Assembly (NCBI GenBank): GCA_963803845.1
Contig: CAWDNZ010000005.1
Span: 744,001 to 808,000, forward strand
Reading direction: 5' to 3'
DNA: 64,000 nt
Source of the DNA: JABDIY01 sp963803845
GTDB lineage: Bacteria; Actinomycetota; Acidimicrobiia; Acidimicrobiales; SZUA-35
The notes beneath the pieces are model-generated. The model saw only the letters and a program-made list of their open reading frames with translations, was not told the DNA's origin and ran no database searches. Made by a program: the position numbers and the translations under genes. Below are positions 42,619 to 51,008 of this stretch, one piece after another (position 1 is the first letter of the stretch; every line of letters begins with the position of its first letter).

Positions 42619-43755
42619 GTGACTGCACCTAAGCCCCGCTCCGTTTATGGCGAAGCCGCTATCGATCGGATGATCACTCAGATCATCGCCGCCATTGGTA
42701 CGGACACCAACGACGACCTGATTCGCAATCTGATCGTCACCGCTCTCGACATGGATGCCGGAGGGCTGTCTCGGCTCGAATTGAAAATCGCCTCACAAGC
42801 GCTCGCTGAAATGCTCAACGGATCGCGAGTGTTCGGCCAAGACCCTGAACGCGCCAAATGCACCGTTTTCGGTTCGGCCCGGACCACTCCTCACGAAGCG
42901 AACTACGAGCTGGCCGCCGAATTCTGTCGCTTGATCGTTCAGCGGGACTGGATGATCATCTCCGGCGCTGGGCCCGGTGTCATGCAGGCCGCGATAGAAG
43001 GCGCCGGGGTGGAGAACAGCTACGGCGTCAACATCGTTCTGCCGTTCGAGGCTCAGGCGAATGCCATTATCGTAAACGACTCGAAGCTGGCCACCTTCAA
43101 GTACTTCTTCACCCGAAAGCTCTACTTCATGAAGGAGAGCGACGCATTTGTTCTGATGCCTGGGGGGTTCGGAACCCTCGACGAAGGCTTTGAACTGCTC
43201 ACACTCATGCAGACGGGCAAGTCCTATCCAGCGCCGATAGTGCTGCTGGATCAACCGGAGTCCACGTACTGGAACGCGTTCAATCGTTTCATCGAGGAGG
43301 AACTCCAATCCCCCGGGAGCATCGGACCGGCCGACACGGGTTTGTATCTCCACACCCACAGCGCCGACGAGGCCGCCGACTACGTCTGCCACTTCTACTC
43401 GGCCTATCACTCAATCCGCTACGTTGGCAAGCACCTGATGGTTCGGATGAACCGCGAGATCACCGACTCTTCGCTGGCCGCTCTGAATACTGAGTTTGCG
43501 GACATCCTGGTGGAGGGAACGATTAGCCGCAGCGGCCCAACGAAGTCCGAGAACCGTGATCAGGACCATCTCTCTCTGCCTCGGTTGCGGATGACCTTCA
43601 ACAACCGCAGCTTTGCCCGGCTCCACGAAATGATCCGGATGATCAACGATCTCGCCGCCAGTGAGGGACGCGCACCGGCTCGACGCGGGTTGGTCCACGA
43701 TGTTGGACCGGATCCCGAAGACCTCTTCGAAGACGATGATTCACCCGTTTTTTGA
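42619..43755 (+). CDS. LOG family protein (nucleotide 5'-monophosphate nucleosidase type)
   Basis: 378 aa, larger than the 190-aa plant-type LOG because of helical N- and C-terminal parts, as in PpnN-like members. The Rossmann core has CTVFGSARTTPHEANYELA, WMIISGAGPGVMQAAIEGA and the signature MPGGFGTLDEGFELLTLMQT. Such enzymes release the base from nucleotides; a cytokinin-type or nucleotide-pool role is possible. GTG start. Confidence 0.9.
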   Translation: MTAPKPRSVYGEAAIDRMITQIIAAIGTDTNDDLIRNLIVTALDMDAGGLSRLELKIASQALAEMLNGSRVFGQDPERAKCTVFGSARTTPHEANYELAAEFCRLIVQRDWMIISGAGPGVMQAAIEGAGVENSYGVNIVLPFEAQANAIIVNDSKLATFKYFFTRKLYFMKESDAFVLMPGGFGTLDEGFELLTLMQTGKSYPAPIVLLDQPESTYWNAFNRFIEEELQSPGSIGPADTGLYLHTHSADEAADYVCHFYSAYHSIRYVGKHLMVRMNREITDSSLAALNTEFADILVEGTISRSGPTKSENRDQDHLSLPRLRMTFNNRSFARLHEMIRMINDLAASEGRAPARRGLVHDVGPDPEDLFEDDDSPVF

Positions 43756-43846
43756 TGCATGGCAGCGCTTCGCAGTGTGCTGTGGCAGCGGTCCCAATTC
43801 GGGGGTGTGGCACCGCAACGCTGCTGCGATGTAGCAGTCTTGTGCG

Positions 43847-45694
43847 ATGAAGTTGAAGCGACTCTGGGCGGTGACGGCGTTCGTAGCTCTGACGGCGGTG
43901 GCCTGCACAGCATCCCCGTCCAATGATGGCGACGGTGTTGCCGGGGCCGCTCCTTCCGAGGAGACCGACGGCAACGTCACCACCACAACGGAATCGTGTT
44001 CCACAGTGCCCAATCCGCTTGTGCTCACCGAGATGCCGTCGGCGACACCCGAAGGACTGGTTGAACTTTCCGAGCGTGTGTTCAACTGCGTCGACACTGT
44101 TGTCGTGTATCAAGCGTCCAACGACGCTGACGCCAGGTTCGCGGCCCAAACGGCGGTGGACTCTGGCGGTCCGCTGCTCATGGTGCAGGACGCCGGCGAT
44201 CTCGGGCCGGTGGTGAGCGAGATCGGCAGAGTGCGAGCCAGGGATGTGCAGACGATCGGCTTGTCGGAGTCAGTGAGCGCCCGTTTGAGCGAGACACTTC
44301 GGTCGAACCTGGGGCTCACCACAACCGAGGTGATCGCTCCGACCACCGTTCCTCCGACAACGGTTCCTCCAACCACCGCAGTGCCCGCATCAACAGTGCT
44401 CGTAACAACGGAGGAAGGGGCTGAAGCACCCTCCACCACGGTTTCAGATCCCGAATCGTCGCTCGAGGCCGACGAAACGACCTCAACCGCGCAAGGAACC
44501 ACATCGGAAGTGAGTGAGGTGGCCGTCTCGGAGGCACTCGACGTCACTAGCCCGGAGGTAACTGCGGCGCCGTCAGAAACCACCGATGAAGGGGCGGAGA
44601 CCACGATTGTCGACCCACCATCGATACCAAACACAACCGTTGCTCAGTTTGTCCAAATCACCGCGCCGGCGGGTCCGACAGGCGATGGGCCAGTGGTGCT
44701 GTTCGACGCTGCCGAAACGCTGAGCGCCTACCTCACCGCACCATCGATTTCCGCCGGAGGCGGCGACGTCAACGCCATGTCGCTCGACGACGTTGACGCA
44801 CTGAGAGCATTCTTGGCAGGACGCGCCAATGTTTTGATCGCTGCCGACGCCACCCCCACCGAGAATTGGCAGGTCGCCCTGGCAGCATCAGGAACTGAGC
44901 TCTTTGGGGGCGGGACCCGCGTTTTCCCCGATCGCCGAATCGTGGCTTACTACGGGAACCCGTTGACCTTCCGACTGGGACTACTGGGTGAAACCGACCC
45001 CGAACGGGCGGTGGAACGCGTCACTGAGCGAGCCGCACTCTATGAGGCAGAGGGTCTGCCGCCGGTCCAGCCCGGCTTTGAGATCATCGCCACGGTGGCA
45101 GCCACCCAGGCTGGTGACGACGGCAATTACAGCAACGAAATGGACGTCGAGGTCCTGCGCCCGTGGATCGAGACCGCTCTCGCCAACGATGTCTCGGTGA
45201 TCCTCGACCTGCAACCGGGACGGACCGACTTCGTCACCCAAGCCAAGATCTACGAGGAGTTTCTTCGGCTGCCTAACGTTGGCCTGGCTCTCGATCCGGA
45301 GTGGCGCCTCGCACCTGACCAACGGCACCTTCGTCAAATCGGCAAGGTCAGCGCCGAAGAGGTCAACGCCGTGACCGACTACCTCACCTCGCTGGTGCGC
45401 GAGGAGAACCTCCCGCAGAAGATCCTGATTTTGCACCAGTTCCAAATCCGGATGCTTCCCGACCGCGAATTGATCAAAACGGTGCCGGAGATCGCCACGG
45501 TCATCCATGTAGACGGGCAGGGCTCTCTGGGATCGAAGTACGGAACGTGGGGCGCCATGTTAGAAGCACCAACGGATCCGGATCAGGAGCTCTGGTGGGC
45601 GTGGAAGAACTTCATCGACGAAGACATCCCGACCGCTCGGCCGACCCAGGTGAACGCAGTGGAGCCTCTCCCGGTGATCGTGACGTATCAGTAA
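43847..45694 (+). CDS. Large lipoprotein with Thr-rich linker and conserved C-terminal domain
   Basis: 615 aa. The lipobox LTAVAC gives lipid attachment at Cys20. Residues about 150-260 are a Thr/Pro/Ser/Glu-rich linker (TTVPPTTVPPTTAVP). Before it lies a domain of about 110 residues with an alpha/beta pattern like cell-wall-binding repeat 2; the C-terminal 300 residues (SVILDLQPGRTDFV, NVGLALDPEWRLAP, WGAMLEAPTDPDQE) look like a TIM-barrel glycosidase-like domain. I do not recognise a characterised family. CAGTCT lies 6 nt before ATG. The last codon and stop belong to repeat B. Confidence 0.75.
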   Translation: MKLKRLWAVTAFVALTAVACTASPSNDGDGVAGAAPSEETDGNVTTTTESCSTVPNPLVLTEMPSATPEGLVELSERVFNCVDTVVVYQASNDADARFAAQTAVDSGGPLLMVQDAGDLGPVVSEIGRVRARDVQTIGLSESVSARLSETLRSNLGLTTTEVIAPTTVPPTTVPPTTAVPASTVLVTTEEGAEAPSTTVSDPESSLEADETTSTAQGTTSEVSEVAVSEALDVTSPEVTAAPSETTDEGAETTIVDPPSIPNTTVAQFVQITAPAGPTGDGPVVLFDAAETLSAYLTAPSISAGGGDVNAMSLDDVDALRAFLAGRANVLIAADATPTENWQVALAASGTELFGGGTRVFPDRRIVAYYGNPLTFRLGLLGETDPERAVERVTERAALYEAEGLPPVQPGFEIIATVAATQAGDDGNYSNEMDVEVLRPWIETALANDVSVILDLQPGRTDFVTQAKIYEEFLRLPNVGLALDPEWRLAPDQRHLRQIGKVSAEEVNAVTDYLTSLVREENLPQKILILHQFQIRMLPDRELIKTVPEIATVIHVDGQGSLGSKYGTWGAMLEAPTDPDQELWWAWKNFIDEDIPTARPTQVNAVEPLPVIVTYQ

Positions 45695-45745
45695 TATTGG
45701 TTCCGCTCGCCCAGGCTCGTTCCTCGCCGCGGGGTCGCTTCACGC
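45689..45745. repeat. Dispersed repeat B, copy 3, starting at lipoprotein stop codon
   Basis: CAGTAATATTGG at 45689-45700 supplies the final Gln codon and stop of the lipoprotein gene, exactly as at the ClC gene. The next 45 bp match with two substitutions (T for C, G for A). Confidence 0.85.
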
Positions 45746-45818
45746 TCGCCCGAACCCCAGTAATCTTTGGGGGCCAGGCACCATGGCGGGAACCTAGAAA
45801 GACCAGCATGCTTCGGCT

Positions 45819-46022
45819 ATGAAAACCACCTTCAGCAAATACTGGTTAAGCATCACAGGCCTGGTCCTGATCATCACAGGGGTCGGCCTTTCGCTCTTCA
45901 CCCCAGCCAGCGAGGTACCCAACGATCCGAACATCGGCGCTGGCATCCTTTTCCTCTTCGGCCTGATCGCTCTGGGCGTCGGCGTCCTGCAGGCATGGCT
46001 AATGCGCCGAACTAACGCCTAG
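45819..46022 (+). CDS. Small membrane protein
   Basis: 67 aa with two hydrophobic segments (WLSITGLVLIITGVGLSLF and GILFLFGLIALGVGVLQAWL) separated by a polar loop, and a positive C-terminal end. No family recognised. CATGCT, one mismatch to the usual hexamer, lies exactly 6 nt before the ATG and supports it as a gene. Confidence 0.65.
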   Translation: MKTTFSKYWLSITGLVLIITGVGLSLFTPASEVPNDPNIGAGILFLFGLIALGVGVLQAWLMRRTNA

Positions 46023-46063
46023 ACGGGCAACCTCGCCGCCGCCGTAACTCGATCGATGTTCAG

Positions 46064-48427
46064 TTAGACCCGGTCATAGCCGGTGGTCCGCTGCACAAGG
46101 GAGCGACCCAGCGGTGCCACGAGTGCCTCGAAGTCCTCGGCCGTGAGGCCCTGTCCGTGGGCCGCTCCGGCGGCCCGGCTGATGTTTTCGGACATCAACG
46201 TCCCCCCGAGATCGTTGCAGCCGGCCTGGAGCATCTGTCGGACGCCATCGAGTCCGATCTTCACCCAACCGGACTGAATGTTGCGAATGAGCGGGCCGTA
46301 GGCCAGGCGAGCTACCGCATGAATGAGGAGCGTCTCTCGGAAGGTTGGACCCCGCCGTGACATCTTGCGGAGATACAACGGCGCCGCCATGTGAACGAAC
46401 GGCAGGCCGACGAACTCGGTGAATCCGCCAGTCTCGGCCTGGAGATCTCTGGTGAGCAGCAGATGCTTCACCCAACTCTCCGGTTGCTCGACCGACCCGA
46501 ACATCATGGTCACGTTGCTAAACAGTCCCACCTTGTGAGCAGTGCGATGAGCCTCCAGCCATTCCTCGGTGTTGATCTTGTCTGGGCAAAGGATTTCGCG
46601 AACGCTGTCGTCGAGGATCTCGGCGGCTGTTCCGGGAAGGGACTTCTGCCCGGCCTCCATAAGCCTGGTCAGGTAACTGTCCAGGGGCTCGCCCAGCCGT
46701 TTGGCTCCCTCGGTAACCTCCAGAGCTGTGAAGCCGTGGATGTGGATGTCCGGCGCCACGGCCCGGACGGCCTTGGTGACGTCGATGTAATACTCACCGT
46801 CGAAGTCGGGATGGATACCCCCCTGGAGACAGACCTCTGTGGCGCCCAAGGCCACCGCTTCCACAACTCGCTCTTGCATGTCTTCAAGCGTCAGGAGATA
46901 TGGCGTGCCCCGGAGGTTGAGGCTGAGCGGTCCCTTCGAGAAGCCGCAAAAGCGACATTTGAAGGTGCACACGTTTGTGTAGTTGATGTTTCGGTTCTTG
47001 ACGTATGTGACATCGTTACCGACCAACTCGAAGCGCATGCGGTCAGCGGCGGCGGCGACTGCAGCAACGTCGGAACCGCGGGCGGTGACCAGCGTGAGCA
47101 ATTCGGTGAATCCCGGCTGTTCGCCGGCTTCGATGCCGTCCAAGACCACCTTCACACGGGCGGTTGCTACGGCATCAGGATTCAAGAGATGAGGCGGGGT
47201 GCTGGGGCTTCCGCTGTACCACTGGGTGCTTCTCTCACCGGTGAGCACAACCTCGGCGCCGTCGGTGCCGCTATTCGCGGCAATGAACTCCGCTTTCTCA
47301 GGGAAGACAGCGCCCGGGTCGTCGCGAGCAAGGAGTTCTGATTCGGCCCGATCCATCACTGCAAAGTGGAGATCCTCGTGAAGCCAGTTGTGAGGGTCAA
47401 GTGCGAACTCGGGGTAGATCGTGAGGCGGGGTGCCAGGACGAATCCGGCTTGCTCGGTGACCGTCCGGATGCGGTCGACCGCTGGCCAGGGGCGCTCGGG
47501 ATTCACGTGGTCTGCGGTGACGGGCGAGACGCCACCCCAATCGTCGATGCCGGCACGAAGAAGTTGCCCAAAGTCGTCGCTGAGATTAGGTGGCGCCTGC
47601 AGGTGGATCTCCGGAGGAAGGATAATCCTGGCGAGAGCGATGGCCCGGAGGTAGTCATCGGTTGGACAGGCGTCGTGTTTCCACATGCTCGTTCCCTCTT
47701 TAGGAAGGAAGTTCTGGACGATCACCTCCTGCACGTGGCCATACAGCCGGTGTGACTTCGCAATTGCGTCCAAGGCTTGGATGCGGTCAAGCTCGTTCTC
47801 GCCGATCCCCACCAGAATCCCGGTTGTGAACGGAATTGCCAGCTCGCCGGCGTAGTCCAGCGTGGCGAGTCGGCGGGCTGGATCCTTATCGGGGGCGTTC
47901 CGATGAGCATCGAGATCTCCCCGGAGGGATTCGATCATCATCCCTTGGCTCGCCGCCACGGGCCGGAGCATCGCCAGTTCACTGGAGTAGAGAGCGCCCG
48001 CATTGGCGTGGGGAAGGAGACCTGTTTCCTTCAGCACCAGCTCAGCCATGGCGGCCAGGTAATGAACGGTGGACTCATAACCGTTGTTCGTCAACCATTC
48101 CCGCGCCGCTGGGTACCGCAGTTCGGGTCGTTCACCCAAGGTGAACAGGGCTTCGTGACAGCCCGCTCGGGCGCCGCGCCGTGCGATCTTGAGCACGTCA
48201 GTTGGCGACAGATACGGGTGATCGAGGCGAACCGGCGGTTGGGCGAACGTGCAGTAGCCGCACTGATCCCGACACAGCATCGTGAGGGGTATGAAGACTT
48301 TGGGGGAGTAGGTGATCCTCGAACCGTGTGTGACGTCACGAATTCGAGCGGCGGCGCTCAGGAGCTCCTCGGTGGAACTCTGCGCCAGGGTCACGTTGCT
48401 AGTGAGTAGTTGGGTAAGTGACGGCAT
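46064..48427 (-). CDS. fbiC: FO synthase FbiC (fused CofG and CofH)
   Basis: 787 aa, two radical-SAM enzymes in one chain, the actinobacterial form. The CofG half has CRDQCGYC (Cys52, 56, 59), the CofH half CTFKCRFC (Cys487, 491, 494), each holding a [4Fe-4S] cluster for S-adenosylmethionine. Together they join tyrosine and the flavin precursor 5-amino-6-ribitylamino-uracil into FO, the chromophore of F420. ATG 48427 overlaps the HxlR stop by one base (TGATG); 38 further upstream codons lie within HxlR and are not fbiC. Confidence 0.96.
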   Translation of the reverse strand: MPSLTQLLTSNVTLAQSSTEELLSAAARIRDVTHGSRITYSPKVFIPLTMLCRDQCGYCTFAQPPVRLDHPYLSPTDVLKIARRGARAGCHEALFTLGERPELRYPAAREWLTNNGYESTVHYLAAMAELVLKETGLLPHANAGALYSSELAMLRPVAASQGMMIESLRGDLDAHRNAPDKDPARRLATLDYAGELAIPFTTGILVGIGENELDRIQALDAIAKSHRLYGHVQEVIVQNFLPKEGTSMWKHDACPTDDYLRAIALARIILPPEIHLQAPPNLSDDFGQLLRAGIDDWGGVSPVTADHVNPERPWPAVDRIRTVTEQAGFVLAPRLTIYPEFALDPHNWLHEDLHFAVMDRAESELLARDDPGAVFPEKAEFIAANSGTDGAEVVLTGERSTQWYSGSPSTPPHLLNPDAVATARVKVVLDGIEAGEQPGFTELLTLVTARGSDVAAVAAAADRMRFELVGNDVTYVKNRNINYTNVCTFKCRFCGFSKGPLSLNLRGTPYLLTLEDMQERVVEAVALGATEVCLQGGIHPDFDGEYYIDVTKAVRAVAPDIHIHGFTALEVTEGAKRLGEPLDSYLTRLMEAGQKSLPGTAAEILDDSVREILCPDKINTEEWLEAHRTAHKVGLFSNVTMMFGSVEQPESWVKHLLLTRDLQAETGGFTEFVGLPFVHMAAPLYLRKMSRRGPTFRETLLIHAVARLAYGPLIRNIQSGWVKIGLDGVRQMLQAGCNDLGGTLMSENISRAAGAAHGQGLTAEDFEALVAPLGRSLVQRTTGYDRV

Positions 48428-48888
48428 CAGTGATTGGTCATCTCTTTCGCGGTGTCTTGATGGAGGCTTCGAATCTGGCCGGGCCGTACCGGTGCATCGC
48501 ATTGCGGGCAGGCGACGTGGAGTTCCAGCGGGGTAGCACACTCTCGATGGACCAGAACCGTGGGAGGTTCACCGTCGGAGTACCAGCGGTCGCCCCACTT
48601 CATAAGTGCAATGAGCAGCGCAGACAGGTCGGCACCTTTGGCCGTAAGGCGGTACTCATAACGCGCCGGACGTTCGCAGTAGAGGACTTTCTCCAGTACC
48701 TCGTCGTCGATGAGTTGGGCGAGTCGGTCCGCCAGCAGGTTTTTGGCGATGCCGAGGTCGGATTGGAGCACGCTGAATCGGTGGTTGCCACGGAAGACAT
48801 CTCGGAGGATCAGCAACGTCCACCGGTCGCCGATTACCCCCAGCGTCGCAGCGATCGAACAGTGCTCCTCTGTGGTTCCGGCCGGCAT
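48427..48888 (-). CDS. HxlR family winged-helix regulator
   Basis: 153 aa. CSIAATLGVIGDRWTLLILRD is the start of the HxlR winged helix, then FRGNHRFSVLQSDLGIAKNL and RPARYEYRLTAKGADL. A C-terminal extension has CATPLE and CPQC, a possible zinc ribbon. The stop overlaps the fbiC start, so the two are translationally coupled; HxlR proteins often sense thiols or aldehydes, which suggests redox control of F420 synthesis (inference). TAAGGT 6 nt before ATG. Confidence 0.9.
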   Translation of the reverse strand: MPAGTTEEHCSIAATLGVIGDRWTLLILRDVFRGNHRFSVLQSDLGIAKNLLADRLAQLIDDEVLEKVLYCERPARYEYRLTAKGADLSALLIALMKWGDRWYSDGEPPTVLVHRECATPLELHVACPQCDAPVRPGQIRSLHQDTAKEMTNH

Positions 48889-48894
48889 CGGAAC

Positions 48895-48900
48895 ACCTTA
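48895..48900 (-). promoter_or_regulatory. -10 box of hxlR-fbiC operon
   Basis: TAAGGT on the minus strand, 6 nt before ATG 48888. Confidence 0.5.
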
Positions 48901-48913
48901 GCGGGAGTAGGTA

Positions 48914-48946
48914 GCAAAACTAAACCAACACCACTTGTGGGGTTGG
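48914..48946 (-). terminator. Rho-independent terminator after 204-aa gene
   Basis: On the minus strand CCAACCCCAC-AA-GTGGTGTTGG is a 10-bp stem (one mismatch) followed by TTTAGTTTTG, 12 nt past the stop at 48959. It is the best canonical terminator in the window. It also lies just upstream of the hxlR promoter, so an operator role is possible. Confidence 0.7.
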
Positions 48947-48958
48947 CGTCCCGGAGGT

Positions 48959-49573
48959 TTAGTGCGGCGAGTAGGTCTGCCAGTGGTCTGGCCAAGACTT
49001 GGGATTCGCCAAAGGGATGCTCCATTCGCCCTCGGGCGCTTGAAGGTCGCGGTGGTGGAGTTTTAGCGCGGTGTGGAGCATCCGAGGGTCGAGTCGGTGC
49101 TGGCCGTCGCCCCAGGTGGTCACACCGCCCAGTTCGATCGAGTTGTTCACCAAATCCAGAAGCCCCGAAATTCCGATAGTCCAGAGCTCGAGATTGGACG
49201 AGGAGAACGCTCCGTAATACACACGTGAGCCAAAATGGGCGTCCGACATGAGCTCCATCCACAGCACGCCCTTGCCGAATGCGGCGACGGGGATCAGGTT
49301 CGTCGGGTAGCCCAGGGCCACCATCGAATCTCGCTTCATGAGCGCATGATCCATGCTGAAAAACCCGTCGAACGCTGGGGCCGTGAAGTCCTCCGGGTGC
49401 CACCACGTCCAGAAATCTCGGAGCTCACTTGGCAGTTGCAGCGGATTCAACGCCCGGTTGGCGGACCGAATCTTCGGAATCACTTCTCGCATCAGCTGAT
49501 TGGCATCACAGGTCATGCCGTAGGGCCGAACGAGTTCGTCGAATCGGGACGCGGCAGCATCGAGCAGGATCAT
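48959..49573 (-). CDS. Conserved protein, possibly SMI1/KNR4 (SUKH)-like
   Basis: 204 aa. LNPLQLPSELRDFWTWWHPE near residue 45 and FSMDHALMKRDSM resemble the opening of SMI1/KNR4 (SUKH) domains, and YGAFSSSNLELWTIGISGLL the later part; this is a loose impression. Those domains occur as immunity proteins and in housekeeping roles. No toxin is adjacent. A terminator follows directly. Confidence 0.65.
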   Translation of the reverse strand: MILLDAAASRFDELVRPYGMTCDANQLMREVIPKIRSANRALNPLQLPSELRDFWTWWHPEDFTAPAFDGFFSMDHALMKRDSMVALGYPTNLIPVAAFGKGVLWMELMSDAHFGSRVYYGAFSSSNLELWTIGISGLLDLVNNSIELGGVTTWGDGQHRLDPRMLHTALKLHHRDLQAPEGEWSIPLANPKSWPDHWQTYSPH

Positions 49574-49667
49574 CGCATTCTCTCCACACCTGCGAAGGTA
49601 CGGAGTGAGACCGGTGAAGGAAATGGGTAGAAACGCCAGCGGGTGTTGCGAAATCTAGGATATTCAC

Positions 49668-50885
49668 CTACGAGCGAGGGACGTCTTTCCAAGGGATCTT
49701 CTTGTCCATGCGGGGCTCCCCGGGAAGACCCAGTACTTGCTCACCCAGGATGTTCCGCATGATCTCGCTGGTTCCGCCCTCGATACTGTTGGCCCGGACC
49801 CTCAAGAAGGCATGACGTACTCCTAGCTCGGCCCCGCTCACGCTGAGAGTGTCCGGGCGACGGAAGCTGTAATCGAAACCAATTTGGCCGGCCGCTCCCT
49901 GAAGGCTCACCGCAGCGTTCATGATCTCCTGGTTGAGGCTTGCCGAAGCAAGTTTTCCCACCGAGCCCTCAGGGCCGGGATTACCCACTCGCCGATTCTG
50001 TGACGCTCGCATATTGGTGAGGCGAAGGGCTTCGGCACGAATCCACAGCTGCACAACCCGATCCAGACCAACCGCGGTGCGGTTACTTTCGGGTAGGGCG
50101 TTCCAGGTGTCGACCAACGAGGAGACGGGACCGGAGCCACGTTTGGGTGCACCTCCGCTGCCAATGGCGGTGCGCTCGTTCATCAGGGTGGTGAGACTGG
50201 CTCGCCAGCCTTCCCCAACGTCGCCTACGCGGTGCGCGTCGGGGATACGAACATCGGTGAGATAGACCTCGTTGAACTCTGCCTCGCCAGTGATCTGCCG
50301 GAGCGGGCGAACCTCCACGCCGGGTGCCTTCATGTCCAGCGCGAAGTAGGTCATGCCCTTGTGCTTTGGGGCGTCGGGATCTGATCGGGTCACCAACATG
50401 CCGTAGTCCGCAAGGTGGGCCAGCGTGTTCCAAACCTTCTGGCCATTGACCACCCATTCGTCGCCGTCTCGAATTGCTCTGGTGCCAAGCCCGGCGAAGT
50501 CGGACCCGGCGCCCGGCTCGCTGAAAAGTTGGCACCATTTTTCTGCGCCGGTGAACATTGGTTTCAGAAAGCGTTTCTTCACTGCATCGGAACCGTGCGT
50601 CACGATCGTGGGTCCAGCCAGGTGCATGAAGAACTGGACTTCGCCAGCCGCCTGTGCACCGGCGTCCCGCAGCGTCGTCTCTACGTCGCGCTGCAACTGG
50701 GGCCGAACTCCGAGCCCGCCGAACCGCTCAGGGAAGTGGACCCAGGCCAGACCATGGTCGTATTGGTGACCTCGAAACTCCTCGTATGTCTCCTCGGCAG
50801 GGTTGTGATCACGGAGGAGGTCAGCCAGGGCATCGGCCACCTTCTTCATTTCACTGTCGGCGGAGATCAGATCGGTGTTGCTCAC
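49668..50885 (-). CDS. Acyl-CoA dehydrogenase
   Basis: 405 aa. WCQLFSEPGAGSDFAGLGTRA is the FAD/substrate-binding region, VWNTLAHLADYGMLVTRSDP follows, and GGTSEIMRNILGEQVLGLP is the C-terminal signature of this family. It oxidises an acyl-CoA to the enoyl form, passing electrons to ETF. The C-terminal half has the catalytic-base position in ANSIEGGTSEI (Glu). The chain opens with GTG 50885 (VSNTDLISADSEM). Stands alone on the minus strand. Confidence 0.92.
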   Translation of the reverse strand: MSNTDLISADSEMKKVADALADLLRDHNPAEETYEEFRGHQYDHGLAWVHFPERFGGLGVRPQLQRDVETTLRDAGAQAAGEVQFFMHLAGPTIVTHGSDAVKKRFLKPMFTGAEKWCQLFSEPGAGSDFAGLGTRAIRDGDEWVVNGQKVWNTLAHLADYGMLVTRSDPDAPKHKGMTYFALDMKAPGVEVRPLRQITGEAEFNEVYLTDVRIPDAHRVGDVGEGWRASLTTLMNERTAIGSGGAPKRGSGPVSSLVDTWNALPESNRTAVGLDRVVQLWIRAEALRLTNMRASQNRRVGNPGPEGSVGKLASASLNQEIMNAAVSLQGAAGQIGFDYSFRRPDTLSVSGAELGVRHAFLRVRANSIEGGTSEIMRNILGEQVLGLPGEPRMDKKIPWKDVPRS

Positions 50886-51008
50886 ACAGTCCAGTGTTGC
50901 AAACGATTCACCACGCACCAAGACCGACGGGGCCCGGGCCGGGTTGAGGTGGCAGCGAAGGTTCGCGCTGCCGCGATTTGTGGGCTGCCAGTTGCTGTGG
51001 ATTTGGGC

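Noticed and set aside
46391..47341. 316-codon plus-strand frame inside fbiC
   Set aside because: Antisense shadow of the CofH half; no recognisable protein features.
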